Notes: generated by a model not told the origin, from the sequence alone. A DNA stretch of 64,000 nt from Rugamonas fusca (GCF_014042365.1 NZ_JACEZS010000015.1:1-64000); one strand, 5' to 3'. Counted from the first letter of the stretch, positions 27,463 to 36,332 are shown. Numbers and translations are program-made.

Positions 27463-28299
27463 TTACAGCATCAGGACGGCGAACAGCGCTTGCACTTCGT
27501 GCGCCGACTCGGCCAGGATATCGTGCAACGTGCCTTCGCCGACGAGGAAATCGATGGTGCGCGCACCCAGCAAGGTGGTGGCGCCGGGCCGTTCCTGCAG
27601 TGGCGATGGCACGGGCGCCAGGTCGTTGGCCAGCAGCAGGGTGTCGCCCAGGGTTTCCGGCGGCAGCGCCCGCAGGCCCACCCACATGGCTTCCACGGCC
27701 TGGGCCACGGGTTCGGGGACCACCAGCTTCTTGAGCACGCCGCGGCCGATCTCGGCCTCGCCGAATTCGATCCAGTCGCCCGGGTCGCCGTCGAGGATGC
27801 CGGGCCAGGCGCCCGCCTGCGACAGCAGGTAGAAGCCACCCACCTCGTGCACGATGCCGGCGAACATGGCCGTGTCCGGGTCCACATGGGTCACGCGGCG
27901 CGCGATCACTTGGGCCAGCGCGGCCACGTGGGCCGTGTGTTCCCACAGCTGGGCCGCCTTGGCCTTGACGGCCGGGTCGCTGGACTGGCCGCCCAGCTGG
28001 CGCACGATCAGGGCCGCCACTTGCGATTGCAGGGTGCGCATGCCGAGCCGCTGCACGGCCGCGCGCACGCTGGAAATTTCGTTACCGGAACGGTTGTAGG
28101 CGACGGCGTTGGCGATGGCCACGGTACGGGCCGCCAGCAGGGGATCGGCCTGGATCAGCTTGGCTGCCGCGTCGAGGTGGCAATCAGGGTCGCCCAGCGC
28201 CTGCTGCAGGCGCAAGGAGGCGTTCACATTGGTGGGGAACGTCAGCTCTCCCCGGCTCGCTTGAGCTGCGATCTGCTTGAAGGCGTCCAGTCTGTCCAT
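27463..28299 (-). CDS. HDOD domain protein
   Basis: A 278-residue protein that is almost entirely an HDOD domain, a catalytically inactive relative of HD phosphohydrolases found in signalling proteins. It has LRLQQALGDPDCHLDAAAKL and the stretch ADPLLAARTVAIANAVAYNR with the conserved Ile/Val-x-x-Asp-Pro-Leu-Leu pattern, then SVRAAVQRLGMRTLQSQV. The His positions LWEHTAHVAALAQV and IVHEVGGFYLL resemble retained metal-like sites. No Shine-Dalgarno is visible, and a TATAAT box ends 8 bp before the ATG, so a leaderless transcript is possible. Its role, perhaps in cyclic-di-GMP or stress signalling, is not shown by the sequence. Confidence 0.85.
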   Translation of the reverse strand: MDRLDAFKQIAAQASRGELTFPTNVNASLRLQQALGDPDCHLDAAAKLIQADPLLAARTVAIANAVAYNRSGNEISSVRAAVQRLGMRTLQSQVAALIVRQLGGQSSDPAVKAKAAQLWEHTAHVAALAQVIARRVTHVDPDTAMFAGIVHEVGGFYLLSQAGAWPGILDGDPGDWIEFGEAEIGRGVLKKLVVPEPVAQAVEAMWVGLRALPPETLGDTLLLANDLAPVPSPLQERPGATTLLGARTIDFLVGEGTLHDILAESAHEVQALFAVLML

Positions 28300-28306
28300 C
28301 GAAAAA

Positions 28307-28312
28307 ATTATA
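28307..28312 (-). promoter_or_regulatory. -10 box directly upstream of the HDOD gene
   Basis: TATAAT on the minus strand ends 8 bases before the ATG at 28299. The -35 region is poor. The expected transcription start would fall within a few bases of the start codon. Confidence 0.4.
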
Positions 28313-28358
28313 CTCGGAATATTGCCGTGTGGAACTTTTTCGCAAAATACTTTTCTAT

Positions 28359-28391
28359 CCCTTGCGGCTTGCCGATAGCCTGCCGCAAGGG
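28359..28391. terminator. Hairpin between the 93-residue gene and the HDOD gene
   Basis: A 10-bp inverted repeat CCCTTGCGGC (28359-28368) / GCCGCAAGGG (28382-28391) lies just past the stop of the 93-residue gene. No T-run follows on either strand, so termination is doubtful; it may be an RNA-end stabiliser. Confidence 0.35.
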
Positions 28392-28402
28392 TCGGGCGCG
28401 GA

Positions 28403-28684
28403 TCAGGCTTCGCTGAAGATGGCGTCGCAGCCGTCCTGGGTGGCGTCCGTGTCCTGCAGTTCGTCGACCAGGCCCAGGTCGAACAATTCCTCGATCGCGT
28501 TCATGAAGCTGTTGTGCTTGGTCGCGCCGATCAGGCGATAGATTTCCCCCGCTTCATTGCGGATGCCGATCAACAGCTTTTCCTGGCGCACTTCGTCCGG
28601 GGTGCTGACGTTGAGCAACAGGTTGCCGATGATGTGTTTATCGAATTTGGCAGGCTTTTTGCCTTCGAGCAGAGTCGTTTTCAA
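28403..28684 (-). CDS. Conserved small protein of unknown function, 93 residues
   Basis: A soluble, mixed-charge protein without signal peptide or helix-turn-helix. The N-terminal part (KPAKFDKHIIGNLLLNVSTP) leads into a strand-rich centre with LLIGIRNEAGEIYRLIGATK. A helical segment NAIEELFDLGLVDELQDTD and an acidic end follow. I do not recognise a family. Its start overlaps the stop of the MarR-type gene by four bases, so it is translated with it and may be a functional partner or target. No cysteine pair suggests metal binding. Confidence 0.6.
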   Translation of the reverse strand: MKTTLLEGKKPAKFDKHIIGNLLLNVSTPDEVRQEKLLIGIRNEAGEIYRLIGATKHNSFMNAIEELFDLGLVDELQDTDATQDGCDAIFSEA

Positions 28685-29145
28685 ATGTTTTCCTTGGTTG
28701 AGTCGTGGGTGGCCGGACTGCTGCCGTTAATGACAGTTTTGAGCTTGGACAGGGTTTTTTCAAGGGCCGCGTAATCATCTTGCGTGAAATCAGCGAACAC
28801 GGCGGCGCCCCTGGCCACGACGCGCGGAAACACGTCGCGGAAGGTGGCCTCGCCGGCCGCCGTCAGGCGCACGAAGAACGAGCGCTTGTCGTTGGCGTTG
28901 CGCTGGCGCTCCACCAGGCCCTTGTGCTCGAGCCGCTCGATCACCCCGGTCAGCGTGCCCTTGGTGATCAGGGTCTTCTTCCCGAGCTCCTTGTAGGACA
29001 TGCCGGCCGTGTTGCCCAGCGTGGCGATGATATCGAACTGGGCGTGCGTCAGGCCGCACTCGCGCACGTGTTCACCGGACAGGCGCTCAAAGCCCTGCAT
29101 GCATTCGGCCAGCAGCCGGATACTTTTCAAATAGCGTTCACCCAT
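28681..29145 (-). CDS. MarR-family transcriptional regulator
   Basis: A 154-residue winged-helix regulator. The N-terminal dimerisation helices (LLAECMQGFERLSGEHVREC) are followed by HTH residues LTHAQFDIIATLGNTAGMSY and KELGKKTLITKGTLTGVIERL. The wing follows, with the conserved D-x-R motif in NANDKRSFFVRLTAAGE. Length and order fit MarR. It is divergent from an EamA transporter gene, a frequent arrangement in which the regulator controls the exporter. A 4-base overlap joins it to the 93-residue gene. Confidence 0.9.
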   Translation of the reverse strand: MGERYLKSIRLLAECMQGFERLSGEHVRECGLTHAQFDIIATLGNTAGMSYKELGKKTLITKGTLTGVIERLEHKGLVERQRNANDKRSFFVRLTAAGEATFRDVFPRVVARGAAVFADFTQDDYAALEKTLSKLKTVINGSSPATHDSTKENI

Positions 29146-29267
29146 AGACCATGATTATAGCTGGCCGGGCCCGCCCTTCTTTGGGACAAGATCGCCAATT
29201 TCGCCATGGCCGGGTACACTATGCCTCCCCGGCGCCCCGCCGCCGCCGTTATTGCATCGAGACCTGT

Positions 29268-30179
29268 TTGAAGCCTTCCGCCTCCCGGCATCTGCCCGGC
29301 ATCGCCGCCCTGTTGACCGTCACGCTCGTCTGGGGCACCACTTTTCCCGCCATGAAGGACATGACGGGCGCCCTGTCGGCCAGCATGATCGTGCTGGTGC
29401 GCTTCACGCTGGCCGGCCTGCTGCTGACGCCATTCCTGTGGCGGGCGCGGGCCGGCGACGTGGGGCAGGGCGTGCTGGCCGGCGTGGTGTTGTTCTTCTG
29501 CTACGTGTTCCAGATCGAAGGCCTGAGCCTGACCAGCTCCAACCGCAACGCCTTTCTCACCGGCCTGAACGTCCTGGTGGTGCCGCTGCTGGGCATGGCG
29601 TCCGGCAAACTGCCCGAGCGCCGCATCGTGCTGGCGCTGCTGCTGGCGCTGGCCGGCCTGTTCGCGCTGTGCTGGGATGGCGGCATCAGCTGGGGCCGCG
29701 GCGACACGCTGGCCCTGCTGGCGGCCGTGTGCTTCGGCCTGTACGTGAAGATGATGGAAGCGGCCACCCGCAAGGTGCAGCGCCTGATGACGCTGACGGC
29801 GGCCCAGATCGTCACCGTGGCCGTGTGCGCGGCCGGCTGGCTGCTGTGGCGCGACATGCCGTCCGGCGCCCAAGCCGGGCCGTGGCAGGCGGCCGCCTGC
29901 CACGCGGTGCTGGCCTACAAGCGCAACCTGGTCTACCTGGGCGTGGTGGCCACGGCCGCCATCATCTCGCTGCAAACGTGGGGCCAGCGCCACAGCAGCG
30001 CCAACGAGGCGGCCGTCATCTACGCGTTCGAGCCCGGTTGCGCGGCCATTTTCGCCTATTTCTGGCTGGGCGAGACGCTGGCCTGGAACGGCTTGCTGGG
30101 CGCCGCCTTGTTGATCTCCGGTATGATAGTGAGCCAGTGGAGCAGCAGCCGGCCCGCCGCCGTGCTGGCGCCCGAGTGA
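29268..30179 (+). CDS. EamA/DMT-family transporter
   Basis: An inner-membrane carrier with ten predicted helices and two EamA repeats (first repeat LLTVTLVWGTTFPAMKDMTG, second near AVIYAFEPGCAAIFAYFWLG). It probably exports metabolites or toxic compounds. I place the start at a TTG at 29268, giving 303 residues and the usual N-terminus just before helix 1. An ATG at 29151 would add 39 basic residues and overlap the promoter region of the divergent MarR gene, though it cannot be excluded. Substrate is unknown; regulation by the neighbouring MarR protein is plausible. Confidence 0.85.
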   Translation: MKPSASRHLPGIAALLTVTLVWGTTFPAMKDMTGALSASMIVLVRFTLAGLLLTPFLWRARAGDVGQGVLAGVVLFFCYVFQIEGLSLTSSNRNAFLTGLNVLVVPLLGMASGKLPERRIVLALLLALAGLFALCWDGGISWGRGDTLALLAAVCFGLYVKMMEAATRKVQRLMTLTAAQIVTVAVCAAGWLLWRDMPSGAQAGPWQAAACHAVLAYKRNLVYLGVVATAAIISLQTWGQRHSSANEAAVIYAFEPGCAAIFAYFWLGETLAWNGLLGAALLISGMIVSQWSSSRPAAVLAPE

Positions 30180-30221
30180 ACGCCGCCCACCGACTTAGCC
30201 CTTAGCCCATTTAAACGCCGC

Positions 30222-31175
30222 ATGCCATTTTCACCGCTCTCCCGTCTGGCCCAGGAACAGCCGCTGCGCGTGCTGCTGGTCAACGCGGGCGAGCCGGACG
30301 CCCTGACCTGGGCCGGCCTGGTCCAGCCGTTGCGGCTGGCGGCCCGGATGGTGGGGCCGGAACAATTGCGGCTCGATATCCTCAGTCCCCAGCAGGCGGC
30401 GCTGACCCAGCCCCAGCCGGGCTGGCACCTGGCCCTGCTGGTGGCCGACGAGCAACAAACGCCGCCGCCGCCGGAACTGCTGCGCACGGTGCTCGACCGT
30501 TGCCGTTCGGCCCGCTACTGGGGCGGTGTCGGCGCCGGCGTGCTGTGGCTGGCCGACGCCGGACTGATGGCCGGCGTGCGCATCGCCCTGCCGTGGGCCT
30601 TGTACGCGGAAACGGAAGCGCTGACGCAGCGCGCCATCCTCACGCCCCATTTGTTCGAACTGGACGGCCGCATGCTCAGTTGCTGCGGCGGCGCGGCCAG
30701 CATCGACTTCGCGCTGACGCTGGTGGCGGCCCTGTATGGCGCCACCGTCCAGGCCGCGATCAAGGAAAGCCTGTGCATCGAGCGCGTGCGCCCGCACGAT
30801 GAGCGCCAGCGGGTGGCGCTGCAAGCCCGCTTCGGCGCGCTGCAGCCCAAGCTGTCCGAAGCGGTGACGCTGATGGAGGCCAATATCGAGGAACCGCTGT
30901 CGACCGACGATATTGCCGGCCTGGTGGGCTTGTCGCGGCGCCAGCTGGAACGGCTGTTCAAGCAATACCTGGACAGCCTGCCGTCGCGCTACTACCTGGA
31001 GCTGCGCCTGCAGCGCGCCCGCCAGTTGCTGCTGGAAACCAATCACTCCATCGTGCAGGTGGGCCTGATGTGCGGTTTTTCCTCGGGCTCGCATTTCTCG
31101 ACCGCGTTCGGCGCCCTGTTCGGCAACACGCCGCGCGAGGAACGCCAGCGCAAGCTGATGCCGCCGGCCGGCTGA
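30222..31175 (+). CDS. ArgR-like GlxA/AraC-family transcriptional regulator
   Basis: A 317-residue regulator with an N-terminal DJ-1/GATase1-like domain (about 1-190) and a C-terminal AraC HTH pair. The second half is very close, as I remember it, to pseudomonad ArgR: LMEANIEEPLSTDDIAGLVG, SRRQLERLFKQYLDSLPSRY, YLELRLQRARQLLLETNHSI and the VGLMCGFSSGSHFSTAFGAL type end. In Pseudomonas that protein activates the arginine succinyltransferase (aru) operon and gdhB. The AST cluster begins about 4 kb downstream, which fits the same role. It is 6 bp from the converging histidine kinase gene. I leave the gene symbol blank because orthology is not proven. Confidence 0.85.
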   Translation: MPFSPLSRLAQEQPLRVLLVNAGEPDALTWAGLVQPLRLAARMVGPEQLRLDILSPQQAALTQPQPGWHLALLVADEQQTPPPPELLRTVLDRCRSARYWGGVGAGVLWLADAGLMAGVRIALPWALYAETEALTQRAILTPHLFELDGRMLSCCGGAASIDFALTLVAALYGATVQAAIKESLCIERVRPHDERQRVALQARFGALQPKLSEAVTLMEANIEEPLSTDDIAGLVGLSRRQLERLFKQYLDSLPSRYYLELRLQRARQLLLETNHSIVQVGLMCGFSSGSHFSTAFGALFGNTPREERQRKLMPPAG

Positions 31176-31181
31176 GCCACC

Positions 31182-33785
31182 TTACGTGGAAGTTTGCACG
31201 GGCGCCGCGCCGCTGGCGGTGGGCAGCGCCACCATGCCATGCGCGCCGCTGGCGTTGTGCTCGGTGAGCTGGGGCGCCTTCAATGGCAGGCTGATCTGGA
31301 ATAAGGTGCCGGCGCCCGGTCCGCCCTGCAGCGTGATGGTGCCGCCCAGCACGCCCGTCACCAGCGTCTGCACGATGTACAGGCCCAGCCCGGAGCCGCC
31401 CTGGCCGAGCCGGGTGGTGAAGAACGGGTCGTAGATCTTGCTGCGGTATTCGGCCGGAATGCCCTTGCCGTCGTCCGTGTAGGTGAGCAGCACGCGCTCA
31501 TCCTGGCGCTGGGCGCCGATGTGGACATGGCCACCCTTGCGCCCCTCGAAACCGTGCACCAGCGAGTTTTCCAGCAGGTTGGACAGCACCTGGGCCAGCG
31601 GTCCGGGGAAGCTGTCGAGCTCGATATCGGGCGCCACGTCCAGTTCGATGTGGTGGCCGCGGTGCTTCCACGCATTGTGGTGGCTGGCGATCACTTCCTC
31701 CACCGTGCGCCGCAGCGGGAACACGCGGCGCCGCACGCTGGCCTGGTCCACGGCCAGTTCCTTGAAGTTGTCGATCAGTCCGGCCGCGCGGAAGGTGTTG
31801 CGCTCGATGATCTCGGTGGCCTGCTGGCACTGGCCCACGAACAAGTCGGCCGCCGAGCGCTTGAGCTGGCCGGCCGCCAGCGCCCGGGCGAAGCTGTCCA
31901 CATGGGCCTTGAGCGTGGTGGACGCCGTCAGCGCGCTGCCCAGCGGGGTGCTCAGTTCGTGCGCGATGCCGGCCACGAGACGTCCCAGCGAGGCCACTTT
32001 TTCCGTCTGCAGCAACTGCTCGGCCGCCACGCGCAAGTCGTCGTTCGCCTGCCGCAGTTCGGCCGTGCGGGCCGTCACGCGCTGCTCCAGCACGGCGTTC
32101 AATTCCTGGATCTCGGCCTCGCGCGCGCGGCGCGCGGCCACTTCCTGTTGCAGCTCGGCCGTGCGGCGCTTGACCATCACGCGCAACTGCACGATGAAGG
32201 TGACGGCCACCAGCACGGCCAACGCCAGCGCGCCCAGCGGCCGGTAATCGATGTCATGCGCGTAGTGGACAGTGCTCCAGTTCTGGCGGAACGCTTCGCG
32301 CTCGCTCTTGGGGATGGCCGCCAGCGCCGCGTCCAGGATGGGCAGCAGTTCCGGCCAGTCCGAGCGCACGCCGATGCCGATCTGGTAGCGGTAGTCCGTC
32401 TCGCCGGCCACCCGCACGTCCGTCGCGCCCAGTTCCACCAGCTGGTGGGTGCCCGTCAGCAGCGGGCCAACGATGGCGCGCACCTTGCCATTGCGTAGCA
32501 GCTCGGTGCCGGCCTTGAAGTTGCTGACCGGGACCATGGCGACGCCGGGCCAGTCGTGCGGCAGCGCGTCGGCCACCATGGTGCGCGCGGCCACGGCCAC
32601 GCGCTGGCCGCTCAGGCCGGCCAGGCCGCCCATGGGCGCGGTGGTGGTGCCGGCGAAGATCACCACCGGCGTGCTCAAATAGGGCTCCGTCACCAGCATG
32701 AAGCCGGCCCGGCCCGGCGTGTGCGAAATGGCCGACACCAGGTCCACCTGGCGCTGCTCGATGCGGCTGATCTCGTCGGCCACGTCGCGCACCGGCACCC
32801 GCTCGAAGCGCACCCCCAGTTGTTCCTCCACGCGGCGCAGGAAGTCGAGCGAGATGCCGCGCAAGGCGCCATCCTCGCCGCGCCACTCGATGGGGGCGCG
32901 GCCACTGTCGACAGCCACCCGCAGCACGGGGTGGGCCGCCAGCCAGGCGCGCTGCGCCGGCGTGAGGGTCAGTTCGCGCTGCACCGGCGTGCCTTCGGCC
33001 GCCACCAGCCAGCGCGCGCGGATCAGCGCATGTTCGTCGGCCGTGATGGCGGCCACGCCCTTGTCGACGATGGACAGCAGTTCGGGCGCGTCGTTGCGCA
33101 GCGCCAGCCGGATGGTGGCCGCTTCCGAGTAGTAGTACAGCAGCGCGATCTTGAGGGAATTGCCTGCTTCACCAATGGCGCGCTGCACGACGGGCAAGTC
33201 GTCGAAGAAGGCGTCGGCTTCGTGGTGCAACACGCGCGCCATGCCGTCCTGCGAACTGTCCACCTCCACCAGCACGCAATCGGGGCAGCGCGCCTTGAGC
33301 ACGGGTACCCGCACCGTGTTGCGTACCACGGCCACCCGCTCGCGCGCGTAGTCGCCCAGGACACGGGTGGGCGCATGGTCGGGCCGGGTCGCCATGGCGA
33401 TCGGCAGTTCCAGGTAAGGCTGGGAGAAATTGAGGCGGGTCCGGCGCTCGGGCCGTTCGCGCGCGCACAGCACGCCGTCCACGTCGTGCGCCATGCCCCT
33501 GGTCAGGGCCTGGTCCCAGGTCGAGCCCACGTAGCGGAATGTCAGCCCCGTCTTGCGGGCCACCAGTTCCGCGTAGTCATAGCAGGCGCCCGCGTAGGAG
33601 GCGTCGCTGTCGGCGCGGCGGAACGCGATGGGCGGGTTGAACTGGTCGAGCGCCATGGTCAGCACGGGATGGGCGCGCACCCAGGCCTGCTCCTGTGGCG
33701 TGAGCGCAACCTGTGCCGCCACCAGGGCGGGCCATGCAAGCAGCATGCAAAATAAAGTGGCCAGAGCGGCTCGTGCTGTGTGCAT
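31182..33785 (-). CDS. Orphan sensor histidine kinase with two periplasmic binding domains
   Basis: An 867-residue membrane sensor. A signal sequence (about 1-25) is followed by two solute-binding protein family 3 domains in tandem (about 30-255 and 270-505), each opening with the ...AHPVL-x-x-A/V-D pattern. One transmembrane helix (about 517-538) and a coiled coil precede the kinase: H-box GIAHELSTPLG (His about 608), N-box NLLENSLVHGF, then DDGKGIP and the G-box FFTTRLGQGGSGLGLYIV. This is BvgS-like in its sensor but lacks PAS, receiver and phosphotransfer domains. No response regulator is encoded nearby. Placed between the ArgR-like gene and the AST operon, it may sense an amino acid. Confidence 0.88.
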   Translation of the reverse strand: MHTARAALATLFCMLLAWPALVAAQVALTPQEQAWVRAHPVLTMALDQFNPPIAFRRADSDASYAGACYDYAELVARKTGLTFRYVGSTWDQALTRGMAHDVDGVLCARERPERRTRLNFSQPYLELPIAMATRPDHAPTRVLGDYARERVAVVRNTVRVPVLKARCPDCVLVEVDSSQDGMARVLHHEADAFFDDLPVVQRAIGEAGNSLKIALLYYYSEAATIRLALRNDAPELLSIVDKGVAAITADEHALIRARWLVAAEGTPVQRELTLTPAQRAWLAAHPVLRVAVDSGRAPIEWRGEDGALRGISLDFLRRVEEQLGVRFERVPVRDVADEISRIEQRQVDLVSAISHTPGRAGFMLVTEPYLSTPVVIFAGTTTAPMGGLAGLSGQRVAVAARTMVADALPHDWPGVAMVPVSNFKAGTELLRNGKVRAIVGPLLTGTHQLVELGATDVRVAGETDYRYQIGIGVRSDWPELLPILDAALAAIPKSEREAFRQNWSTVHYAHDIDYRPLGALALAVLVAVTFIVQLRVMVKRRTAELQQEVAARRAREAEIQELNAVLEQRVTARTAELRQANDDLRVAAEQLLQTEKVASLGRLVAGIAHELSTPLGSALTASTTLKAHVDSFARALAAGQLKRSAADLFVGQCQQATEIIERNTFRAAGLIDNFKELAVDQASVRRRVFPLRRTVEEVIASHHNAWKHRGHHIELDVAPDIELDSFPGPLAQVLSNLLENSLVHGFEGRKGGHVHIGAQRQDERVLLTYTDDGKGIPAEYRSKIYDPFFTTRLGQGGSGLGLYIVQTLVTGVLGGTITLQGGPGAGTLFQISLPLKAPQLTEHNASGAHGMVALPTASGAAPVQTST

Positions 33786-33859
33786 TTTGAGAGTAGCCTT
33801 TTGCGATGCGCCCCCGAATGTTTCACAGCATAGCCCACTCTGACTGCGGAATACACAAC

Positions 33860-34954
33860 ATGTTGAACAATCTTCGCGGCAAAGACACAATCTGCAGGGC
33901 AAATCTGAAACTGCTTGCAGCCGCGTTGTGGGGAGCCTGCCACAGCGCGCTGGCCGACAGCGGCGTGACGGCTTACGGTGTGATCGACACCTTCGCCACC
34001 CGCATCGCGGCCGATGGCCTGGCGCCCGTCACGCGGGTCGATGCGAGCGGCCTGCTGGCCAGCCGCCTGGGCTTGCGGGGCCGCGAGGAACTGGGCGGCG
34101 GTTTGCGCAGCAGCTTCGTGCTGGAAGCGGGCCTGAACGGCGACGATGGCAGCGGTGCGGACGGCAACCGCCTGTGCAACCGCCAGGCATGGGTGGGGCT
34201 GGGCGGCCCTGTGGGCGAATTGCGGCTGGGCCGCCAGAACACGCCGCAGTTTTACATGAACGGCAAGTTTGACGCTTTCACCAGCGCCACCCAGGCTTCT
34301 GGCTGGAACAATATGTACGGCGCGCCGCCGCGCATCGACAACGCCATCGGCTATTTTTCGCCCGGCCTGGGCGGCTGGACGCTGCAGGTGCTGGCGGCGC
34401 GCGGCGCCACCGGCGGCGCGGCGCCGCTGGCCGAGACCGCCGCCAACCGCAACCTGCAGCTGGCGGCCGAATACGAACGGCCCGGCTTCTACCTGGGCGC
34501 CAATTACCAGCAGGTCGACAACGCGGCCCTGCCGTACCGCGCGCGGCGCGCCAGCGTTGGCGCGTCCTGGACCTATACGCCGCGCTGGACCGTGTTCGGC
34601 GCGGCCGGCAGCGAACGTCGCAGCGACGGCAGCCAGCGCAGCATGCTGTATTCCTTGTCCGTGCGCTGGCGCGCGGACGGTCCGCTGGCCCTGTCGTTCG
34701 GCTGGGCCGGACTGCGCGACCGGCTGGCCGGCGCCGGCCATGGCGACGCCGCCGAACTGGGCGCCCAGGCCCAGTACCGGCTGTCCGTGCGCACCTCGCT
34801 GTACGGAGCGCTGGCCCGGCTGCGCCAGTACGACCAGCGCAACAGCTTCGCGCTGGTGGGCGCCGCCGTGGTGACGCCGGCGGCCCAGATCCGCTCTCCC
34901 GTACCGGGCGGCGCCATCGACGGCGTGCAACTGGGCGTGCTGCACACGTTCTGA
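33860..34954 (+). CDS. Gram-negative porin
   Basis: A 364-residue outer membrane porin of the betaproteobacterial type. The signal peptide (about 1-30) ends at SALA. The mature protein starts with VTAYGVIDTFATR and shows LGLRGREELGGGLRSSFVLE, NRQAWVGLGGPVGELRLGRQ and a C-terminal Phe, all typical of this general-diffusion family. The start at 33860 is chosen to give the signal peptide at the N-terminus. It is divergent from the histidine kinase (74-bp gap) and 133 bp upstream of astC, suggesting a role in letting arginine or peptides cross the outer membrane. Confidence 0.88.
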   Translation: MLNNLRGKDTICRANLKLLAAALWGACHSALADSGVTAYGVIDTFATRIAADGLAPVTRVDASGLLASRLGLRGREELGGGLRSSFVLEAGLNGDDGSGADGNRLCNRQAWVGLGGPVGELRLGRQNTPQFYMNGKFDAFTSATQASGWNNMYGAPPRIDNAIGYFSPGLGGWTLQVLAARGATGGAAPLAETAANRNLQLAAEYERPGFYLGANYQQVDNAALPYRARRASVGASWTYTPRWTVFGAAGSERRSDGSQRSMLYSLSVRWRADGPLALSFGWAGLRDRLAGAGHGDAAELGAQAQYRLSVRTSLYGALARLRQYDQRNSFALVGAAVVTPAAQIRSPVPGGAIDGVQLGVLHTF

Positions 34955-35026
34955 GTCCGCCATCCCGGCCGGGCAAAAATGAAAATCCTTGTCGCGATTT
35001 CAAAAGAGTTTTAGCATCCCGCTTTT

Positions 35027-35032
35027 TATAAT
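35027..35032 (+). promoter_or_regulatory. -10 box upstream of the AST operon
   Basis: TATAAT at 35027-35032, 55 bp before astC. There is no good -35 box at the right spacing, as expected for a promoter that needs an activator; an ArgR-like activator is encoded nearby. The surrounding 130 bp are AT-rich compared with the window. Confidence 0.5.
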
Positions 35033-35087
35033 GGGTGCTCCCGCGCGGCCCCGTGCCGCCACCGACCCCACTTTGATAGGGATAGCC

Positions 35088-36332
35088 ATGAACGCCAAGC
35101 TTGATTCGACCGTGACCACACGTCCTGTAACTCGCCAGACCTTCGACGAGGTGCTGGTGCCGACCTACGCCCCGTCGGCCATGGTGCCGGTGCGCGGCGC
35201 CGGCCTGGACCTGTGGGACCAGAACGGCAAGCAGTACCTGGACTTCACGTCCGGTATCGCGGTCAACTCGCTGGGCCACTGCCATCCCGTGCTGGTCGAA
35301 GCGCTGACCAAGCAGGCCAACACCCTGTGGCACCTCGGTAACGGCTACACCAACGAACCCGTGCTGCGCCTGGCGCTGGCGCTGACCGAAGCCACCTTCG
35401 CCGACCGCGCCTTCTTCTGCAACTCCGGCGCCGAAGCCAACGAAGCGGCCCTGAAGCTGGCCCGCAAGCACGCCCACACCAAGTTCGGCGCACAGAAGTC
35501 GCGCATCGTGTCGTGCTTCCACTCGTTCCACGGCCGCACCCTGTTCACCGTCTCCGTCGGCGGCCAGGCCAAGTACACGGAAGGCTTCGAGCCGCTGCCA
35601 CCATCGATCGACCACATTCCGTACAACGACATCGAAGCGGCGCAAATGGCCATCACCGATGACGTGTGCGCCGTGGTGGTCGAGCCGGTGCAGGGCGAAG
35701 GCGGCGTGGTGCCGGCCGATGCCGACTTCCTGAAAGAGCTGCGCGCCCTGTGCGACAAGACTGGCGCCGTGCTGATCTTCGACGAAGTCCAGTGCGGCAT
35801 GGGCCGCACGGGCGACCTGTTCGCCTACATGGGCTACGGCGTGACCCCGGACATCCTGACCTCGGCCAAGGCGCTGGGCAACGGCTATCCGATCGGCGCC
35901 ATGCTGACCACCAACGAACTGGCCAAGAACCTGGGCGTGGGCAGCCACGGCACCACCTACGGCGGCAACCCGATGGCCGCCACCGTGGCCCTGAACGTGC
36001 TGGAGACGATCAACCAGCCAGCCTTCCTGGCGCGCGTCAAGGAAGCGAGCAAGAACCTGGTGGCCACGCTGCAAAAAGTGGTGGCCGACTACCCGCAGGT
36101 GTTCACCACCGTGCGCGGTTCCGGCCTGCTGCTGGGCATGGTCGTGGCGGAAGGCTTCAAGGGCCGCTCCAAGGACATCCAGAAGGCCGCTGAAGCGCAA
36201 GGCCTGATGCTGCTGATCGCCGGCACCGAAGTGGTGCGCCTGGCCCCGGCCCTGATCGTGTCGGACGCCCAGATCGCCCAGGCCGACCGCCTGCTGCGCG
36301 CCGCGCTGGACGACCTGCTCAAGGCAGCGTAA
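35088..36332 (+). CDS. astC: Succinylornithine/acetylornithine aminotransferase
   Basis: A 414-residue class III PLP-dependent transaminase, third step of the arginine succinyltransferase pathway (succinylornithine to succinylglutamate semialdehyde). It shows GIAVNSLGHCHP, the substrate-specificity region LWHLGNGYTNEPVLRLA, FCNSGAEANEAALKLARKHA, and LIFDEVQCGMGRTG. The PLP lysine lies in SAKALGNGYPIGAM, and GSHGTTYGGNPMA follows. The family cannot by itself separate ArgD from AstC, but four further AST genes follow directly. The start at 35088 gives a normal N-terminus. It is the first gene of the AST operon; a hairpin lies between it and astA. Confidence 0.92.
   Translation: MNAKLDSTVTTRPVTRQTFDEVLVPTYAPSAMVPVRGAGLDLWDQNGKQYLDFTSGIAVNSLGHCHPVLVEALTKQANTLWHLGNGYTNEPVLRLALALTEATFADRAFFCNSGAEANEAALKLARKHAHTKFGAQKSRIVSCFHSFHGRTLFTVSVGGQAKYTEGFEPLPPSIDHIPYNDIEAAQMAITDDVCAVVVEPVQGEGGVVPADADFLKELRALCDKTGAVLIFDEVQCGMGRTGDLFAYMGYGVTPDILTSAKALGNGYPIGAMLTTNELAKNLGVGSHGTTYGGNPMAATVALNVLETINQPAFLARVKEASKNLVATLQKVVADYPQVFTTVRGSGLLLGMVVAEGFKGRSKDIQKAAEAQGLMLLIAGTEVVRLAPALIVSDAQIAQADRLLRAALDDLLKAA

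Noticed and set aside
34955..35087. Classical hexameric ArgR (ARG box) operators upstream of astC
   Set aside because: No pair of ARG-box palindromes is visible, and the nearby regulator is AraC-type, whose sites I cannot define by eye.
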